A stretch of 64,000 nt of DNA, from the NCBI GenBank assembly GCA_035048495.1, contig CM068544.1:15618138-15682137 (forward strand), given 5' to 3'. A model generated the notes under the pieces. The model was not told the DNA's origin and searched no databases. It worked only from the letters and a program-made list of their open reading frames with translations. How positions within the stretch are numbered: the first letter of the stretch is position 1; each line of letters starts with the position of its first letter. This document shows, piece by piece, positions 1 to 10,958 of the stretch. Made by a program: the position numbers and the translations under genes. Source of the DNA: Euptelea pleiosperma. Lineage: Eukaryota > Streptophyta > Magnoliopsida > Ranunculales > Eupteleaceae.

Positions 1-1065
1 CCACATTGCCTTATAAAACGGCGTCCTATCGAACCCGTAATACTCCCCGAGTATCGGCTTTATCGCCTCAGTTGCCTCCATTGCATTGTAATGCGGCATT
101 GTTGAGAACAAGTGATGCGCCACATGTGTATCTGTTATGTTATGGAACACCTTGTTCAACACCCCATAATCCCTATCCACAGTTGCTAACGCTCCCCTCA
201 GCCAGTCCCATTCTGTTGAATTGTAATGTGGCAATGACGGGTGAGTATGCTGCAAGTATGTGATCAAGACTAGGAATCCATTCACGATCAATAATGGAAC
301 ACCATAAACACAAACGACCCAACTGATCCCGTTCGCCGCGGCAAGATTGAACAAGCCATACATGATGGTAAGGACACCAATGTCTGATATGTATATCTGA
401 AGTCGTTCACGATCATTGTAAATTGGACCATGAGGATCAAAATGGCAAGCGAAACGGTCATAGTCACGGCCGGAGACATTAAAAGCTAAGTATAAAGGCC
501 AGCCTAGTGTAAGCGTGATCGCGAGTGTGAGGACTCGGCCTGGTGGGTTGTTTAGGTACTTGGAGAACCATGACATCTTGGATTTCGGCTTTGGAACGAA
601 GACTTCATCCCGCTCCAGCGACCCAGTGTTCGAATGGTGGCGTCGATGACTGTACTTCCAAGAGAAGTATGGGACGAGGAGGCAGGAGTGCAGGACGAGT
701 CCAACAATGTCATCGAGCAACTGGTAGTCGCTGAAGGCGTGGTGGCCGCACTCATGGGCTATGACCCAGACACCAGTGAGAACGCAGCCTTGTAGAGCCC
801 AGTAGATGGGCCAGGCGATAAAGGAGAGCGGGCGGGGTAAAAGTGAAAAGTAAGTGGTAGCAATGTAATAAAAGAGAAAAGCAATGGTAAGGTCGTAAAA
901 AACATAGGAGAATGAGCGGAGTACAGAACGTTGGAAGCAGTGAGGAGGAATGACACTCTTGAGCTGGCTTAGCGTGAACGGAGGCTTTGAGTAAGGGACT
1001 CGCCGGAGGGCATCGAATTCTCCCTTTTTGGAGGAAGGGACGGACATGCGGCCACCTGCACCCAT
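1..1065 (-). CDS. FAD2: Omega-6 (delta-12) oleate desaturase FAD2, 3' end beyond window
   Basis: This encodes the endoplasmic reticulum desaturase that turns phospholipid-bound oleate into linoleate. I translated the minus strand from the ATG at 1065: 355 codons stay open to the window edge, with no intron, stop or frameshift. The start [10 protein letters not shown] is typical of the family. The three di-iron histidine boxes are intact: HECGHH at residues 104-109, HRRHH at 140-144 and HVAHH at 314-318. The motifs [37 protein letters not shown] and [11 protein letters not shown] agree with plant FAD2, and hydrophobic membrane stretches lie between the boxes. Plant FAD2 is usually about 383 residues, so roughly 28 C-terminal residues, including the ER-retrieval tail, are missing only because the window ends. 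An intronless coding exon is normal for this gene. The protein appears functional. FAD2-type acetylenase or hydroxylase paralogues are less likely, because the first box keeps the standard HECGHH form. Confidence 0.97.
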   Translation of the reverse strand, partial: MGAGGRMSVPSSKKGEFDALRRVPYSKPPFTLSQLKSVIPPHCFQRSVLRSFSYVFYDLTIAFLFYYIATTYFSLLPRPLSFIAWPIYWALQGCVLTGVWVIAHECGHHAFSDYQLLDDIVGLVLHSCLLVPYFSWKYSHRRHHSNTGSLERDEVFVPKPKSKMSWFSKYLNNPPGRVLTLAITLTLGWPLYLAFNVSGRDYDRFACHFDPHGPIYNDRERLQIYISDIGVLTIMYGLFNLAAANGISWVVCVYGVPLLIVNGFLVLITYLQHTHPSLPHYNSTEWDWLRGALATVDRDYGVLNKVFHNITDTHVAHHLFSTMPHYNAMEATEAIKPILGEYYGFDRTPFYKAMW

Positions 1066-1965
1066 TGTTGTTGTTGGCTGCGTCTGAGATCTGGACCTGG
1101 AAAAAGTGTGTGAGCATAAAAAATAAAAAAAATGAAAAAAAATGACCTTGTAAATGACAGAAATTACGAGTAGTAAGTTATTGCCAAAAAGCCATATAAA
1201 CATGGTGACAAGCGACATAATTTATTGAACATGGAAAGAAATAGCTTTCAGCCATAAAAAAATATTTAGTGGTGCGCATTACGCCACAGATTCCACATCA
1301 GGCTCACAATATAGAAAAGTACAAAAGCATAAAGCAAAGGGCGATGATTAAAAGAAAGAAGCCAGTCTGAAAAAGAAACAACAAATACGACAAATTGTAG
1401 CATTTATTAATCAATATAATGGGTAGTACTTTTTTTTTTTTTTGTAAACTTAATGGGTAGTACTTGAATTTTACCCTTCACATTTTTTTTACCCTTCACA
1501 TTAACAATAGAAAGTTGGGCCTTTTCTTTTATTTTTCGTAAGCAGAAAGTTGGGCTCAAAATGCTACACGCAACAACGAAACCTCTCTCTCCTTAACCAC
1601 GGTTAACCAGGGGTTTGGTTGTTATGTGTCACTTTCCGGCAGCATTTCCATATTCTAAAGTATGCAACCGTTTACACACTAGATTCACTACCTCCTAAGG
1701 TTCGGACCCTTGAATTTGCGTAGGATGTGGTGACTCGTGAGCGTCAGTGGACATCAGCGGCGGTGGTCTGGAGTCTGGACCTTAGCTACTAAATCTTCTG
1801 CATCTGGGCCCTACACGTCTATGTCACAACAAGCATCCCAGCCTCTGTGTATCTATCTCTATCTACAATTCTACAAGCATTTATTTTACACGTAATTCTT
1901 ATATCCGGTGATGGGGCCCACATAAACATACAAATTAGTAAATTTAGCTTTTTCAAATTGTGTGC

Positions 1966-1985
1966 GGGGGGGGGGGGGGGGGGGG
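1966..1985. repeat. Poly-G homopolymer, 20 nt
   Basis: An uninterrupted run of 20 G lies inside the presumed FAD2 leader intron. Homopolymers of this kind are prone to length error in assemblies. The surrounding 1118-2145 interval has no coding sequence that I can support: it is AT-rich, with T-runs near 1431-1443. Confidence 0.9.
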
Positions 1986-2145
1986 TGGTTGAGGGGCATG
2001 CAGATGCGTGGAAAAGTGAGAGGGCATCAATATCAATACTAACCTGAAATGACACTAAAATAATAGAATTGGGCAATCACCAAGTGTTGCTATCGTTCTT
2101 ATTAGCGTGACAAAGTACGTGGACCACCTTCACTAATTTATTTTT

Positions 2146-2325
2146 ATAAGCATGTGCAATGTATTTAGAATTAATTCTCACATGGGCCATGGAAACCGTC
2201 CATGTTCCATGCTGCACGGTGCTGTCATTTTTTTAAATGGTCAACTGAACTGTATCTACACCACTGTGCACCATGACAACATCTCTTTTGCATAAGGAAT
2301 TCTAAATACATTTTTCACATGCTTA
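2146..2325. mobile_element. Short MITE-like element with 27-bp inverted ends
   Basis: The ATAAGCATGTG...GTATTTAGAATT end at 2146-2172 is repeated inverted at 2298-2325 (AATTCTAAATAC...CACATGCTTAT), with a few mismatches. The 125-bp centre shows no coding potential. Size and structure fit a non-autonomous DNA transposon. The superfamily is not determined because no clear target duplication is visible. Confidence 0.75.
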
Positions 2326-2654
2326 TCAATATAAATAGGCTCATTAACTCCCCTCTTTTCTTTTTCTTTCTTTTGTGGATATACTGTTAACCCATCTTTT
2401 TATAGCAAAAATAGTTCACCCTGCTAATGCACCACTGAGTGCATTTTGGGAATATTGACCGTCTCTAACGTCTACCAAAGAAAAAGCCCAAAAGGAAGAA
2501 AATGCCACTAATAAGTCCAAATCGGCGGCCCGAGTCTAAACGTTGCAAATGACTAGGACAAGGCACTGATTTAATATAGTAAATCAGCAGAACAATTTTT
2601 TTTTAATTTCATCATAAAAATAAAATATTGTTTTCAATAACAAGGCATACGAAC

Positions 2655-2924
2655 GCACGATTTTTGTTACTCACCGCTTCCATCTGGGTCCACTGACCGC
2701 ACGATTTTATTAGACATTCATCCCAAAAATCAGCTTCTTTGATGATTTTTAGCCGTTGGTTTTAGTACTAAAAATGGGTTGAATCCAACGGCTATAAAAA
2801 GTACTTAAATCCAATGACTACAGATTACCAATCAGGTGATTTTTGGTGTATATCCAAGGAGTAGGATAAACATCCATGTGGTCAGTGGGCCCAGATTGCA
2901 GCGGTGATTAACAAAAATCGTGCT
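2655..2924. mobile_element. Palindromic MITE (ACCGC/GCGGT-ended family)
   Basis: Its ends are inverted copies: GCACGATTTTTGTTACTCAC at the left and a matching inverted stretch ending in AAAAATCGTGC at the right, followed inward by GGTCCACTGACC-type sequence. The interior carries the recurrent motif in which GATTTTTGG and AGCCGTTGG stretches face each other. The full length can fold into a hairpin. No ORF is present. Confidence 0.75.
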
Positions 2925-3005
2925 AGCGTGAGGAATTGGCGTGAGGTCATAATACCGGAAATATCTATGATACCGACTTTGGTATTAAAATTTTGATGCC
3001 GAAGT

Positions 3006-3301
3006 CCCTCAATTTGCCACGTAGTCGACTTTTTAGGGCCCACTGACTCCATGATTATTTGGCCCACATCTTAGTGGACCCACACACCAAAAATCAGTAT
3101 GATTAGTGATTCCTAGCCATTGGATTTGAGTACGTTTTCATCATAGGCCTGTTCATAAAGCCCATGATGAAAAGTGCTCAAATCCTACGGCTAGAAATCA
3201 CCAATCACGCTGATTTTTGGTGTGTGGGTCCACCAAGATGTGAGCCAAATATTCATTGAGTCAGTGGGCCCGAAAGAGTACTACGTGGCAAATTGTGGGG
3301 G
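3006..3301. mobile_element. Palindromic MITE (GGGCCCACTGACTC family)
   Basis: The left arm TCAATTTGCCACGTAGT...GGGCCCACTGACTC is matched by an inverted right arm GAGTCAGTGGGCCC...CTACGTGGCAAATT. Further inside, CACCAAAAATCAG and CTGATTTTTGGTG face each other, so nearly the whole unit is one long imperfect palindrome. Related copies appear at 3560-3813 and 47097-47417. Confidence 0.75.
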
Positions 3302-3559
3302 TATCAAAGAACAGCCCAATAATACCTTGTTAATCTTTTCCCTTCCATAAGTACAAGGTGGTGCAGTCACTGTACATCAAACACCTGCTACATTTACCCA
3401 ATGAAAGGGAGTCACGCAAATCAAGGGATATCAGTCAATAAATGGGAGGGGGGCCTAAGCTATTCAGCGCCCTATTCTTTTCGCATGTCACGTGCAGTCC
3501 ATTTTTACGTCCGTACACTGTCTTACTCTTTAAGTCTTACCCATAGAGACTTTATAAAA

Positions 3560-3813
3560 ATAAAAAATAAAAGGAGATGGACCCATGGAGATGATTGTGA
3601 ATTTGTGATTTCTAGCCATTGTATATGAGAACCCTAAATAATGCTATAATCCCACGGCCAGAAACAAAACCCTTAAAAGGACTCAAATCCTACGGCTAGA
3701 AAACGCTAATTGATCTAATTTTTTGCCCTTTAGGCCCACCTGATGATGGGCCAAACCCATACGATCAGTCAGGTCAGTGGACCCAGATGGTAGCGGTGAG
3801 TAAAAAAATATCG
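3560..3813. mobile_element. Diverged copy of the same MITE group
   Basis: This stretch contains the family landmarks in order: GTGATTTCTAGCCATTG, then CTCAAATCCTACGGCTAGAAA, then CCCATACGATCAGTCAGGTC and GTCAGTGGACCCAGATGG. The right end matches the element at 2655-2924 (AGCGGTGAGTAAAAA). The left end is degraded, so its boundary is approximate. It is non-coding. Confidence 0.5.
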
Positions 3814-3866
3814 CTATACCGTACATCACGACCATATACTGATAGTCTGTATTTTGTTTTGGGTCG

Positions 3867-4228
3867 GGCTCCAGTTACCGCCCTGAAATGACAGGCTCCG
3901 ATTACAGGACACAATATGAGCCACGTGGCACACTCTTGGATCTTTGTACCTCAAATACTGCTCTAATTCCCACAGCTGAGATCAACCCATGAAACTAAGT
4001 CCAATCCAACGCCTGTAAATCCCTAATAAGGCTGATTTTTAGTTTGTAGGTACACTTAGGGGAGAAAACTTTCGCTGGCCCCGGGGGACTTCAAAGGCCA
4101 GCGAATTTTTTTTCCCACTTAGGGATTGGCCAAACATCGATACGGTCAGAGTCCTCTAAGAATGTGCAACGTGGCTCATATTGTGTCCTGTAACCGGAGC
4201 CTGTCATTTTAGGGCGGTAACTGGAGCC
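3867..4228. mobile_element. MITE with about 60-bp inverted ends (CACGTGGC family)
   Basis: The left end GGCTCCAGTTACCGCCCT, continuing into ACAATATGAGCCACGTGGC, is repeated inverted at the right (CACGTGGCTCATATTGTGTCC ... AGGGCGGTAACTGGAGCC). The interior has the usual GGCTGATTTTTAG motif. It is interrupted by a second, very small element at 4062-4115. Relatives with the same CACGTGG-containing ends lie at 6261-6572 and around 36010-36039. Confidence 0.8.
4062..4115. mobile_element. 54-bp hairpin mini-element nested in a MITE, 9-bp target duplication
   Basis: The sequence CACTTAGGG occurs directly on both sides (4053-4061 and 4116-4124), enclosing 54 bp whose arms TTCGCTGGCC and GGCCAGCGAA pair around a short GC-rich loop. 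The outer arms GAGAAAA and TTTTTTTTCC extend the inverted repeat. A 9-bp duplication is characteristic of Mutator-type transposition. It sits in the middle of the MITE at 3867-4228, so it inserted later. Confidence 0.7.
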
Positions 4229-5712
4229 TAAGCCTTTTATTTTTTTTTGCCAAAAAAGTTCTGAATTTTCGATGCCTCTCTTGTCTGTTTCGTAACGGGC
4301 CGGCAAGATCGCGTGGCGAAAACGGAGGTTTTTTGTTGACGGCATTAAATACATGGTGGGAGTGTGGGACGGTGGCTACATGTTTGTTCCAACTTATACG
4401 AGAGCGAGATATCGGCAAAAAAAAAAGATACGAAAAGACCAATCTGCCCTTAACGGTCCCTGAGTGTACGCTGTGTGATAGCAACGTTATCCTTGAGTAT
4501 ACGCTGTGCGATAATCATTGCGATCATACCACACGTATCCCATGTACCATCAACGGTCTAGAACCGATAAGGATTTTCTTTTCGGGCTTCCAGCACTTTC
4601 CAAAAAAAGAATGGGACCAAGGAGGCTTTGGTAATTTTAGCGAATAAATGGGAAATGATGAACGATATTGTAGTCGTAGTCCCAGGGTCCACACCGTCCG
4701 ATGGTCTTCGAATGTCAAATCACGAAATCTCGAAGAACATCCAATTGTGTGCACCCAGGGACGACGATACAGCAATATCTCCTCTACCATTTGTTAAAGA
4801 AAAAGAATACATTCCGCAGCCTGCAGGATGCAGCCATGCGTAAAGGCAAAGGTCATGTGACACCTGACAACACGTTAAAAATCATTCAAAAAATTATATA
4901 AAAATATAAGAAAATCAAATATCCTCTCATAGTATCCGAAAAAAATCAAACGCATCACCGAAAGCTTCGCAAATACAGAAGCTTCAGAACAAATTTTTGA
5001 TTCAAACTTCAAAGTTCAAACAACCGAAATGCAAATATCAAGATTTTTGTTTACAAGGTTTAAAAATTAGCCTAAGAAAGTGGGGAAGATACAGATCTTC
5101 AGAGAAAACAGAGGAAGAGCATCAAATCGATCCAGAAGCATCAACGAGATCTGAAAACCGACTCAGAGAAAACAACAACAATGCGTTGAGATCAGAAAGA
5201 AAACTCCGAAATCGCTGTAGAATAGGATTGATCTTAAAAACAAACCCTAGATCTGACGGGAGAGATGAAGAACTATTGAAAAAACACCTTAAATTAGGCT
5301 CGAATCCACAAGAATATCTAAAACTCTTGAAATAGTAAGAAATAACCTAAAAAATCGAACTTCCCACCTAAAAAATGGCTATCTTCCCCGTTAATGATCT
5401 TAATCTCTTCATTGGAGTAACCACGACGAGAAAACTCGAATCTTAGCTCAAAATGGGCAGGAAAGCTTAATTGAGATATAAAAAGTAGAAACAGAGGAAA
5501 AGATCTCATCTTAAAAAATAACTTTAGCAGGCCATTGAACCCTTAGATCTAACCTAAAAAGGGCCTTAAAACACCGTCCAACGGCTTTGAATCTCTGTAA
5601 CTTCTTCGGAAACGAATATAATTTCTAATCGAACTTGACATGCGAGAACAGAACCGAATAAAATAGAGATTTGACGAACAAATTATAATTAAAGAAGAGC
5701 AAGGATCAGTAC
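4229..5712. other. Non-coding, A-rich on the plus strand; local duplication
   Basis: No gene is supported here. A short imperfect direct duplication (TGAGTGTACGCTGTG and TGAGTATACGCTGTG) lies at about 4460-4525. From about 4900 the plus strand is strongly A-rich, matching the T-rich 5' part of the presumed FAD2 leader intron on the other strand. The plus-strand open frame at 4997-5335 has lysine- and arginine-rich, shadow-like composition and is not called as a gene. Confidence 0.5.
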
Positions 5713-5820
5713 CTGAAAGACGCGCTTTGCCTTCTCTCTATCTCTTCTCCCTCTCAATTCTCAAAGCCTCCGTATCGCCGGCTACTTTCTTTGCCTCCAT
5801 ATAACCCGTATTTAAGCTTT
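5713..5820 (-). promoter_or_regulatory. Candidate FAD2 first (non-coding) exon and core promoter
   Basis: Read on the minus strand, a TATA-like TTAAATA (5815-5809) and TTATAT (5804-5799) are followed by a GA-rich leader with repeated GAGAGAAG and AAGAGATAG. The leader ends at CAG|GTACTG (5713/5712), a consensus-like splice donor. Upstream, at 5901-5907, there is a CACGTGT G-box/ABRE-like element. This fits a plant 5'UTR exon with its promoter, and FAD2 is the only minus-strand gene downstream. The link to FAD2 is inferred; no transcript evidence is visible here. Confidence 0.45.
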
Positions 5821-5900
5821 CTTTCCCTCCTCCAAATGCCCCTTTTTGGGCCCACCAGGAATCAACATGTCGCTCGGACTTTGTAATCTCTGATATCGTA

Positions 5901-5907
5901 CACGTGT
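5901..5907. promoter_or_regulatory. G-box/ABRE-like CACGTGT
   Basis: The palindromic CACGTG core, followed by T, lies about 90-100 bp upstream of the candidate FAD2 TATA region on the minus strand. G-boxes in this position are bound by bZIP/bHLH factors in plants, and seed-expressed FAD2 genes often carry them. A single 7-bp match is weak evidence. Confidence 0.3.
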
Positions 5908-6260
5908 CTATCTCTTATTGGTTTAACTTACAAGCTTAATCGAGAAAATCGATACCGAAACTCTAGGGCTACCAGAGATTAGGTACCCAATCTCCACCGT
6001 CGCTATCAATATGTACGGTCACGATTGCATCTTTGCGTGTAAAATATCTAAACTACGACGTTTTTAATTCGAGCTCACAAGTAAAACTGCCCTCGACAAT
6101 TTCGGGAACGATGACGGCAACACCCGGCGAAGAAACATTGTGAGTAGCTGCGTGGTGAAGCAAGTGGCTAGGTTGTCCATGCCACTTGGCCTGCATCGAC
6201 TTCCGTGTCCAACTGGGAATAATTTGTAGAGTCGTGTTAACAGAGAAAGCTTTGCTGACT

Positions 6261-6572
6261 GCTGCAGCCAATATGAGCCACGTGGCGCATTCTTAAGAGG
6301 ACACTAACCGTATGGATGTTTGGCCAATCACTAGTTGGTCTTACAAACCAAAAATAAACACAATCACTAATTTCTAAGCGTTGGATTGAAGTTATTTTCA
6401 TGGGTTTATTTGAACCGTTGGAGTTTGAGCATTATTTGGTACAAAGATGCAAAGGTTTGAAATCACTAATCAGGCTGATTTTTGGTTTTCAAGTCCACAT
6501 AGTGATTGGCCAAACATCCATACAGTCAGTCTCCTCTTAAGAAAGTGTCACGTGGCTCATATTTGCTGCAGC
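6261..6572. mobile_element. MITE with GCTGCAGC ends (CACGTGGC family)
   Basis: The left end GCTGCAGCCAATATGAGCCA is mirrored by TGGCTCATATTTGCTGCAGC at the right. Just inside, CTTAAGAGG and CCTCTTAAG face each other, then GTATGGATGTTTGGCCAATC and GATTGGCCAAACATCCATAC. The whole 312 bp is a near-perfect imperfect palindrome. It lies upstream of the candidate FAD2 promoter. Confidence 0.8.
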
Positions 6573-6602
6573 TGTCAGCGAAGGTTAACTCGTGCTACCA
6601 CT

Positions 6603-6772
6603 GATAACCGGACCAAAAATATGTACGGTTGAGGCTATTGACCGTTGGATTCAAGAGATCCATGGTCCACGAGGCAAAAAACTGCAAATTTGTTGCCTCG
6701 TGGACGGTTGGATCTCTTGAAGCTAATGGTCAATGGCCTAAACCGGACCGGATATATTTTTATCCGGTTATC
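6603..6772. mobile_element. 170-bp palindromic MITE (GATAACCGGA ends)
   Basis: GATAACCGGACC...AAAATAT at the left is matched by ATATTTTTATCCGGTTATC at the right. Inside, GACCGTTGGATTCAAGAGATCC and GGTTGGATCTCTTGAA-type stretches are inverted around GTCCACGAGGCAA / TTGCCTCGTGGAC. It can fold along its full length. A 20-nt A-run follows at 6790-6809. Confidence 0.75.
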
Positions 6773-7056
6773 CATGGAGTAACGATTACAAAAAAAAAAA
6801 AAAAAAAAACTGCTTTCGGACCCCGAAAGAAGAGTCGTGAAACATATTTTTTCGGTTTGGACTTTTTCATCGTGGAGAAAACGCAGCCTGGGTCAAGAAT
6901 TTAGCGGATCAATATTTTTGAATGTTTAGGAATGTGGTAGGTACCAGTCTCTAGTAAAGAATCTTGGGGAAACACTAAGTCTCAAGGATATTATCTACTA
7001 AAGCAATAAAAGAAGTACTATTCTACTATTTCATAAACGAAACTACGTTAAAGTTA

Positions 7057-7169
7057 GGGTAATTTAGTATTACCCCCGATATGCATAAGTAATTGGTACT
7101 ACCCCTGCACTTTGCAAATGCCGTGTTACCCCCCTTGATCAAGTCTGAGAGTCATTTTGTAACAGGGCA
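7057..7169 (+). repeat. MULE left terminal inverted repeat
   Basis: Aligned by eye to the reverse complement of 24274-24390, it shares long identical blocks such as GCATAAGTAATTGG, GCACTTTGCAAATGCC and GAGAGTCATTTT, with scattered substitutions. Weaker similarity continues inward to about 7230. The interval 7170-8348 between this repeat and the transposase is AT-rich leader DNA without a supported gene. Confidence 0.9.
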
Positions 7170-8348
7170 GTTATCTTGAGTTTTAAAATGTCTATATTGC
7201 CATTTATTTTACTAAATTCCTAGCTACAATATCCTTTACACTCTTCACCGCCTAAACCCACCCAATGAAATTCTGAAATTAGCAATAAAATCTGACCCGT
7301 TCATGAAATTTGAATCTAATGGTGAAGATTGAAAACGACTATGCTCTAATTGTGGGAAAGAGTGATCCATCTTCTCTACTCGCGTGAAGGAGTGAAGAAT
7401 ATGGTTTTTTGCTAAACCCATCTTCTTCGTAGATTTTTCTGGTTCGTCCAAAGGAATAGAAGGTTTTTTTTAACCCGAGAGCTTACAAGAAGGAATCCGA
7501 AAGCTACGTACTTGGTAATTCTTTGATGCACGTAAGGGAGGGTTTTCTCTTCAACCTCTTCTTCTTAAATCTCCTGGTTTGGTCACATGAATGAAAGTTT
7601 TTTGAAGAGCATACAAGAAAGAATCACCGAGTTTTTTTGGTGATCATTGCGAAAACGTAACGAGAACTACAGAAGACGGAGAGGTGCACATTGCCGATGC
7701 CTTAATGAATTATCGTCTTTGAAATATTACCCCGTCTGAACGTTTTAGAGTTCTCTAATTTCATGTAAATCCCTCCAATAGCCAATCTTGCTGATCACTG
7801 TGCTCCACAAGGTGACCTTTTGGTTGGGGTTTTCTCAAAACTTAATTCTTTTGCTCTATTGTCTACAACTTGAAGAAAACCTCTATTCATGGATTTTGAT
7901 TTAAGACTATTGGACCCAATATAAGAAACACCCTCTAACAAGGCAAGATAACTTCATCTTTTTTTTTTTTTTTTTGCCTTTTTTCTATATACACAACATG
8001 TTAATAACATAATATTATCTACTCTGAAGCTTCATCAATTTTTTTTCTTTGTAACTTTGAATGCGAATGGTTTTTGTGAACATTACTTCTTTAGATAATA
8101 TGAAAGTGAACATATTATCTCTTTTATCTTTATGTGGTTTTTAACTTTTTAAAATCATTTGAATCCTTATGTCATTGTAGCTATGCAATGCTACTCTATG
8201 TATTTTTAGTTGAGTTAAGCGAGTTGGAATAGTCGTATCATCTTTGTTTAGGTTTTCTTCCAACTTCTATTTTTTGTTATTTGTGAATGTTAATCTAATT
8301 TAATTATTTTGGTTCTAACATATATGTCATAGTGTTTATTGTAGAAAT

Positions 8349-10958
8349 ATGGTAGATAACAAAGTGGATTTGGTAGTTCACTACCAAAGCATTTTCACAC
8401 AACGACAAAATGAGAAATATCATGTTGGAGATTATCGAGGGGGTTCGGTGGTCGTCTTGTATGAGAAAGATTATGATCGGATATGCCTCCTTGATTTGGT
8501 CACTGAGATTGAGACAGCATGCCAATGTCCAAGTGGGGCAGTTATAAATATCGTATACATCGGTGATAGTCGGGTCCTTCATAATATCAAAATATATAGA
8601 TAGTGACTTGTTCAAAATTGTGGGATGCTTTGGGAAACTTGGATTTGGAGATGTGTTCGTCAATTGGGATATAGTCAATCCAACAGAGTATGTATTTCCT
8701 TTTCATTCATCGACATGCCCTCATGGTCCATATCTCACAGATGTTCCCACTCCTTCCTCCTATTTAGCAGCTAGATGTAAGCAAAGAGGATACTTATCAG
8801 ATGAGGAGTTGGATGAGATGCCCACATCCTTTACGTCTTATGATTCTGATCATGTCTTTGTTGATCAGTTGGATCTAGACGAGTCATACCAAGTGGCTTC
8901 TCGGATAGTTATGAAAGTGATCCTTTTGATAATTTTAGTATTGTCAATCCTCTTGAGGCTACCGTACGTGTATGCAAATGATATGTGGGTTGATGAGGTG
9001 GACGACCTCTATAGTTTTGATGCCATGACTACTCTTGGACCAAATATTGAGGTAATGAAATTAGGAAAAGATATGGAATTTGGTACAATAAAAGAATATA
9101 GAAAACATTTGAGGTGATTTGCAGCGGAAGATAACTTTGACTACAAGCTAATTAATAAAGAATGAAAGGGACAAGGTTACAGTAATTTGCAAGCCATCTC
9201 CTGAATGTAAATGGCAGCGTCATGCATCATTGTTGACTGATGGACTCACATTTCGGATATGAACAATAGAGCCAATTCATACATACAGGGGCATGGTTGA
9301 CTCAAGAAATAAGTGCATAAACTCTAACTTCGTTGCTAAAATCATTGAACCCAAAATTAGAAGGCATATTAAGTCATATCGGCCTAAAGATGTACAGGAG
9401 GAGATTTATGAATTATTTTGGTCCTAAATCTCCTATTCAGTTGCGTGGTTTGCTAGGGCAAAGGCACTTAAGAATATTTATGGTGATTATGACGAGCCCT
9501 ATAAGGCTACTCCAGGACTATGCAAGCGAGCCTTAACTAGTAATCTAGGTAGTCTTGCAAAATGGGGGGTTGCAACTGACCGTAGATTTATGCATGTTTG
9601 CATATCATTTCGTGCATATTTAGTTGGTTGGATGATGGGGTGTCGTCTAGTTATTGGATTGGATGGATGTTTTCTAAAGTAGATATATGGAGGAATTTGT
9701 CTGTCAGCGATAGGACTGGATGGGAATAATGTGCTTTTTCCAATTGCAGTTTTCATATGTAGATCAGAAACTACCGATACTTGGATAGAATTCTTACAAC
9801 AACTAGCTCCTAAGTTAGTCCACGAGGCTCCCATCACCTTTTATTCTGATAGGCAAAAGGGTTTACTTAAGGCGGTCAGTCAGGTGTTCCCAGGGGCCTC
9901 ACATTGCTTTTGTATGAGGCATGTTTACAAGAATTTTAAGGTCAAATTCAAAGCAAAGGTGCTAGAGGAATGTGTATGGGTTGCAGCAAAGACTTTTGAG
10001 AAAAGTGAATTTGGAAGGATCATGAGAATCTTTGAGAGGCATTCAAGGGAAGCACATAAAGCCATGGTAGATATTCCTCCAGAGCATTTGTCTCGGTCAC
10101 ATTTCAACACTACATCTGCTTGTGAGCAGGTGGCAAACAATTTTTCAGAGTCATTCAATAAATGGATAATAGATCTACGAGATATGCCAATGACTATGTT
10201 TGTTGAGAAGCTACATTTGGAAATGATTAGCATTTTCAACAAACGAAGAGAAAAGGCTATGGCTATGGAGAATGGACTTGTTCCTAGGGCTAAGAGAGAG
10301 TTGAATTAGTTATTGAAGCCGATTTGTAGTTACAAATTGAGGCCCAACTCTCCGCATATAGTAGTTGTTGAAAAAGGCAATAGAAGATGGGAGGTGAACC
10401 TTATTGTGAAAACGTGCTCTTGCACCGAGTGGCAGATCAGTGGGCACCATGTGTGTGCATTCCATGGCAATCATTGAGGATCGTCGACTCCCTTGGGTCA
10501 AGTAATTAACGATCACCTTTTTATAGTTAATGTTATTTAGATATGATCATTGTAATACCCTAGTAATAATTATTTTTTGTTTTGCACTTGTAGGTATTGT
10601 AGTGATTATTTCATAGTTGCGCGATATCGGGGTGCCTATGAGGATTACATACATACACTTCCTGATCGGAAGGACTGGGATGAAGTGAGTAATATTTCTC
10701 TCATTGTATGAAAATAAATTATAAAATTATGTGTGTTATGTGATTGATATGGTGTTGTATTCCAGCCCTTTATTGTTGTCTTGCCACCTCCACTCAATCG
10801 ACCACTAGGTCGTCCGAAGCTTGCTAGACGTCGGGATGAAGATGAGGCATGCTCCAGTCAGTGAGAGACCCAAAACCGATGTCGAAAGTGTGGACTATTT
10901 GGACATAATAGTCGGACATGCAAGGGGCCACCTAGTAGAGGCCATAATAGTAGGACAT
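8349..10958 (+). pseudogene. MuDR/MULE-type transposase, degenerate
   Basis: Pieces of one transposase lie in order in several frames. They are: an N-terminal region (8349-9117); the MuDR DNA-binding-type domain around 9040-9290 (EFGTIKEYRKHLR, then a stop, then a shift into NERDKVTVICKPSPECKWQRHASL); the DDE core (GLDGCFLK with a TAG at 9680-9682, later YSDRQKGLLKAV, then HCFCMRHVYKNF); a SWIM zinc finger (CSCTEW...GHHVC, about 10412-10455); and a C-terminal CCHC knuckle CRKCGLFGHNSRTC at 10880-10921. Two short introns are likely, ending at the AGs before 10593 and 10765, as in other MULE genes. The longest intact part is 9731-10309. It would catalyse cut-and-paste transposition if whole, but several stops and frameshifts make it a pseudogene. 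The interval 10959-11764 is 3' flank without coding sequence. Confidence 0.88.

Larger units (their letters stand above)
1097..5712 (-). other. FAD2: Probable FAD2 5'UTR intron, about 4.6 kb, MITE-filled
   Basis: On the minus strand a pyrimidine tract ends in CCAG at 1100-1097, just before a 31-nt leader rich in CAACAA that runs into the FAD2 ATG. This is a good 3' splice acceptor. Plant FAD2 genes typically have one long intron in the 5'UTR and none in the coding part. The best matching donor is TTTCAG|GTACTG at 5713/5712, which follows a promoter-like purine-rich leader, and 4900-5700 is T-rich on the minus strand as expected of an intron. The interval has no coding sequence but holds at least five palindromic MITE-type units. 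The acceptor is well supported. The donor and the 4616-bp length are inference. Confidence 0.5.

Noticed and set aside
552..1117. Minus-strand ORFs at 552-755, 752-1117 and 759-956
   Set aside because: They are out-of-frame shadows of the FAD2 coding sequence, whose frame is continuous through them.
4997..5335. 112-codon ORF rich in Lys/Arg/Glu
   Set aside because: A-rich strand of the presumed FAD2 leader intron; no domain and no gene-like start context.
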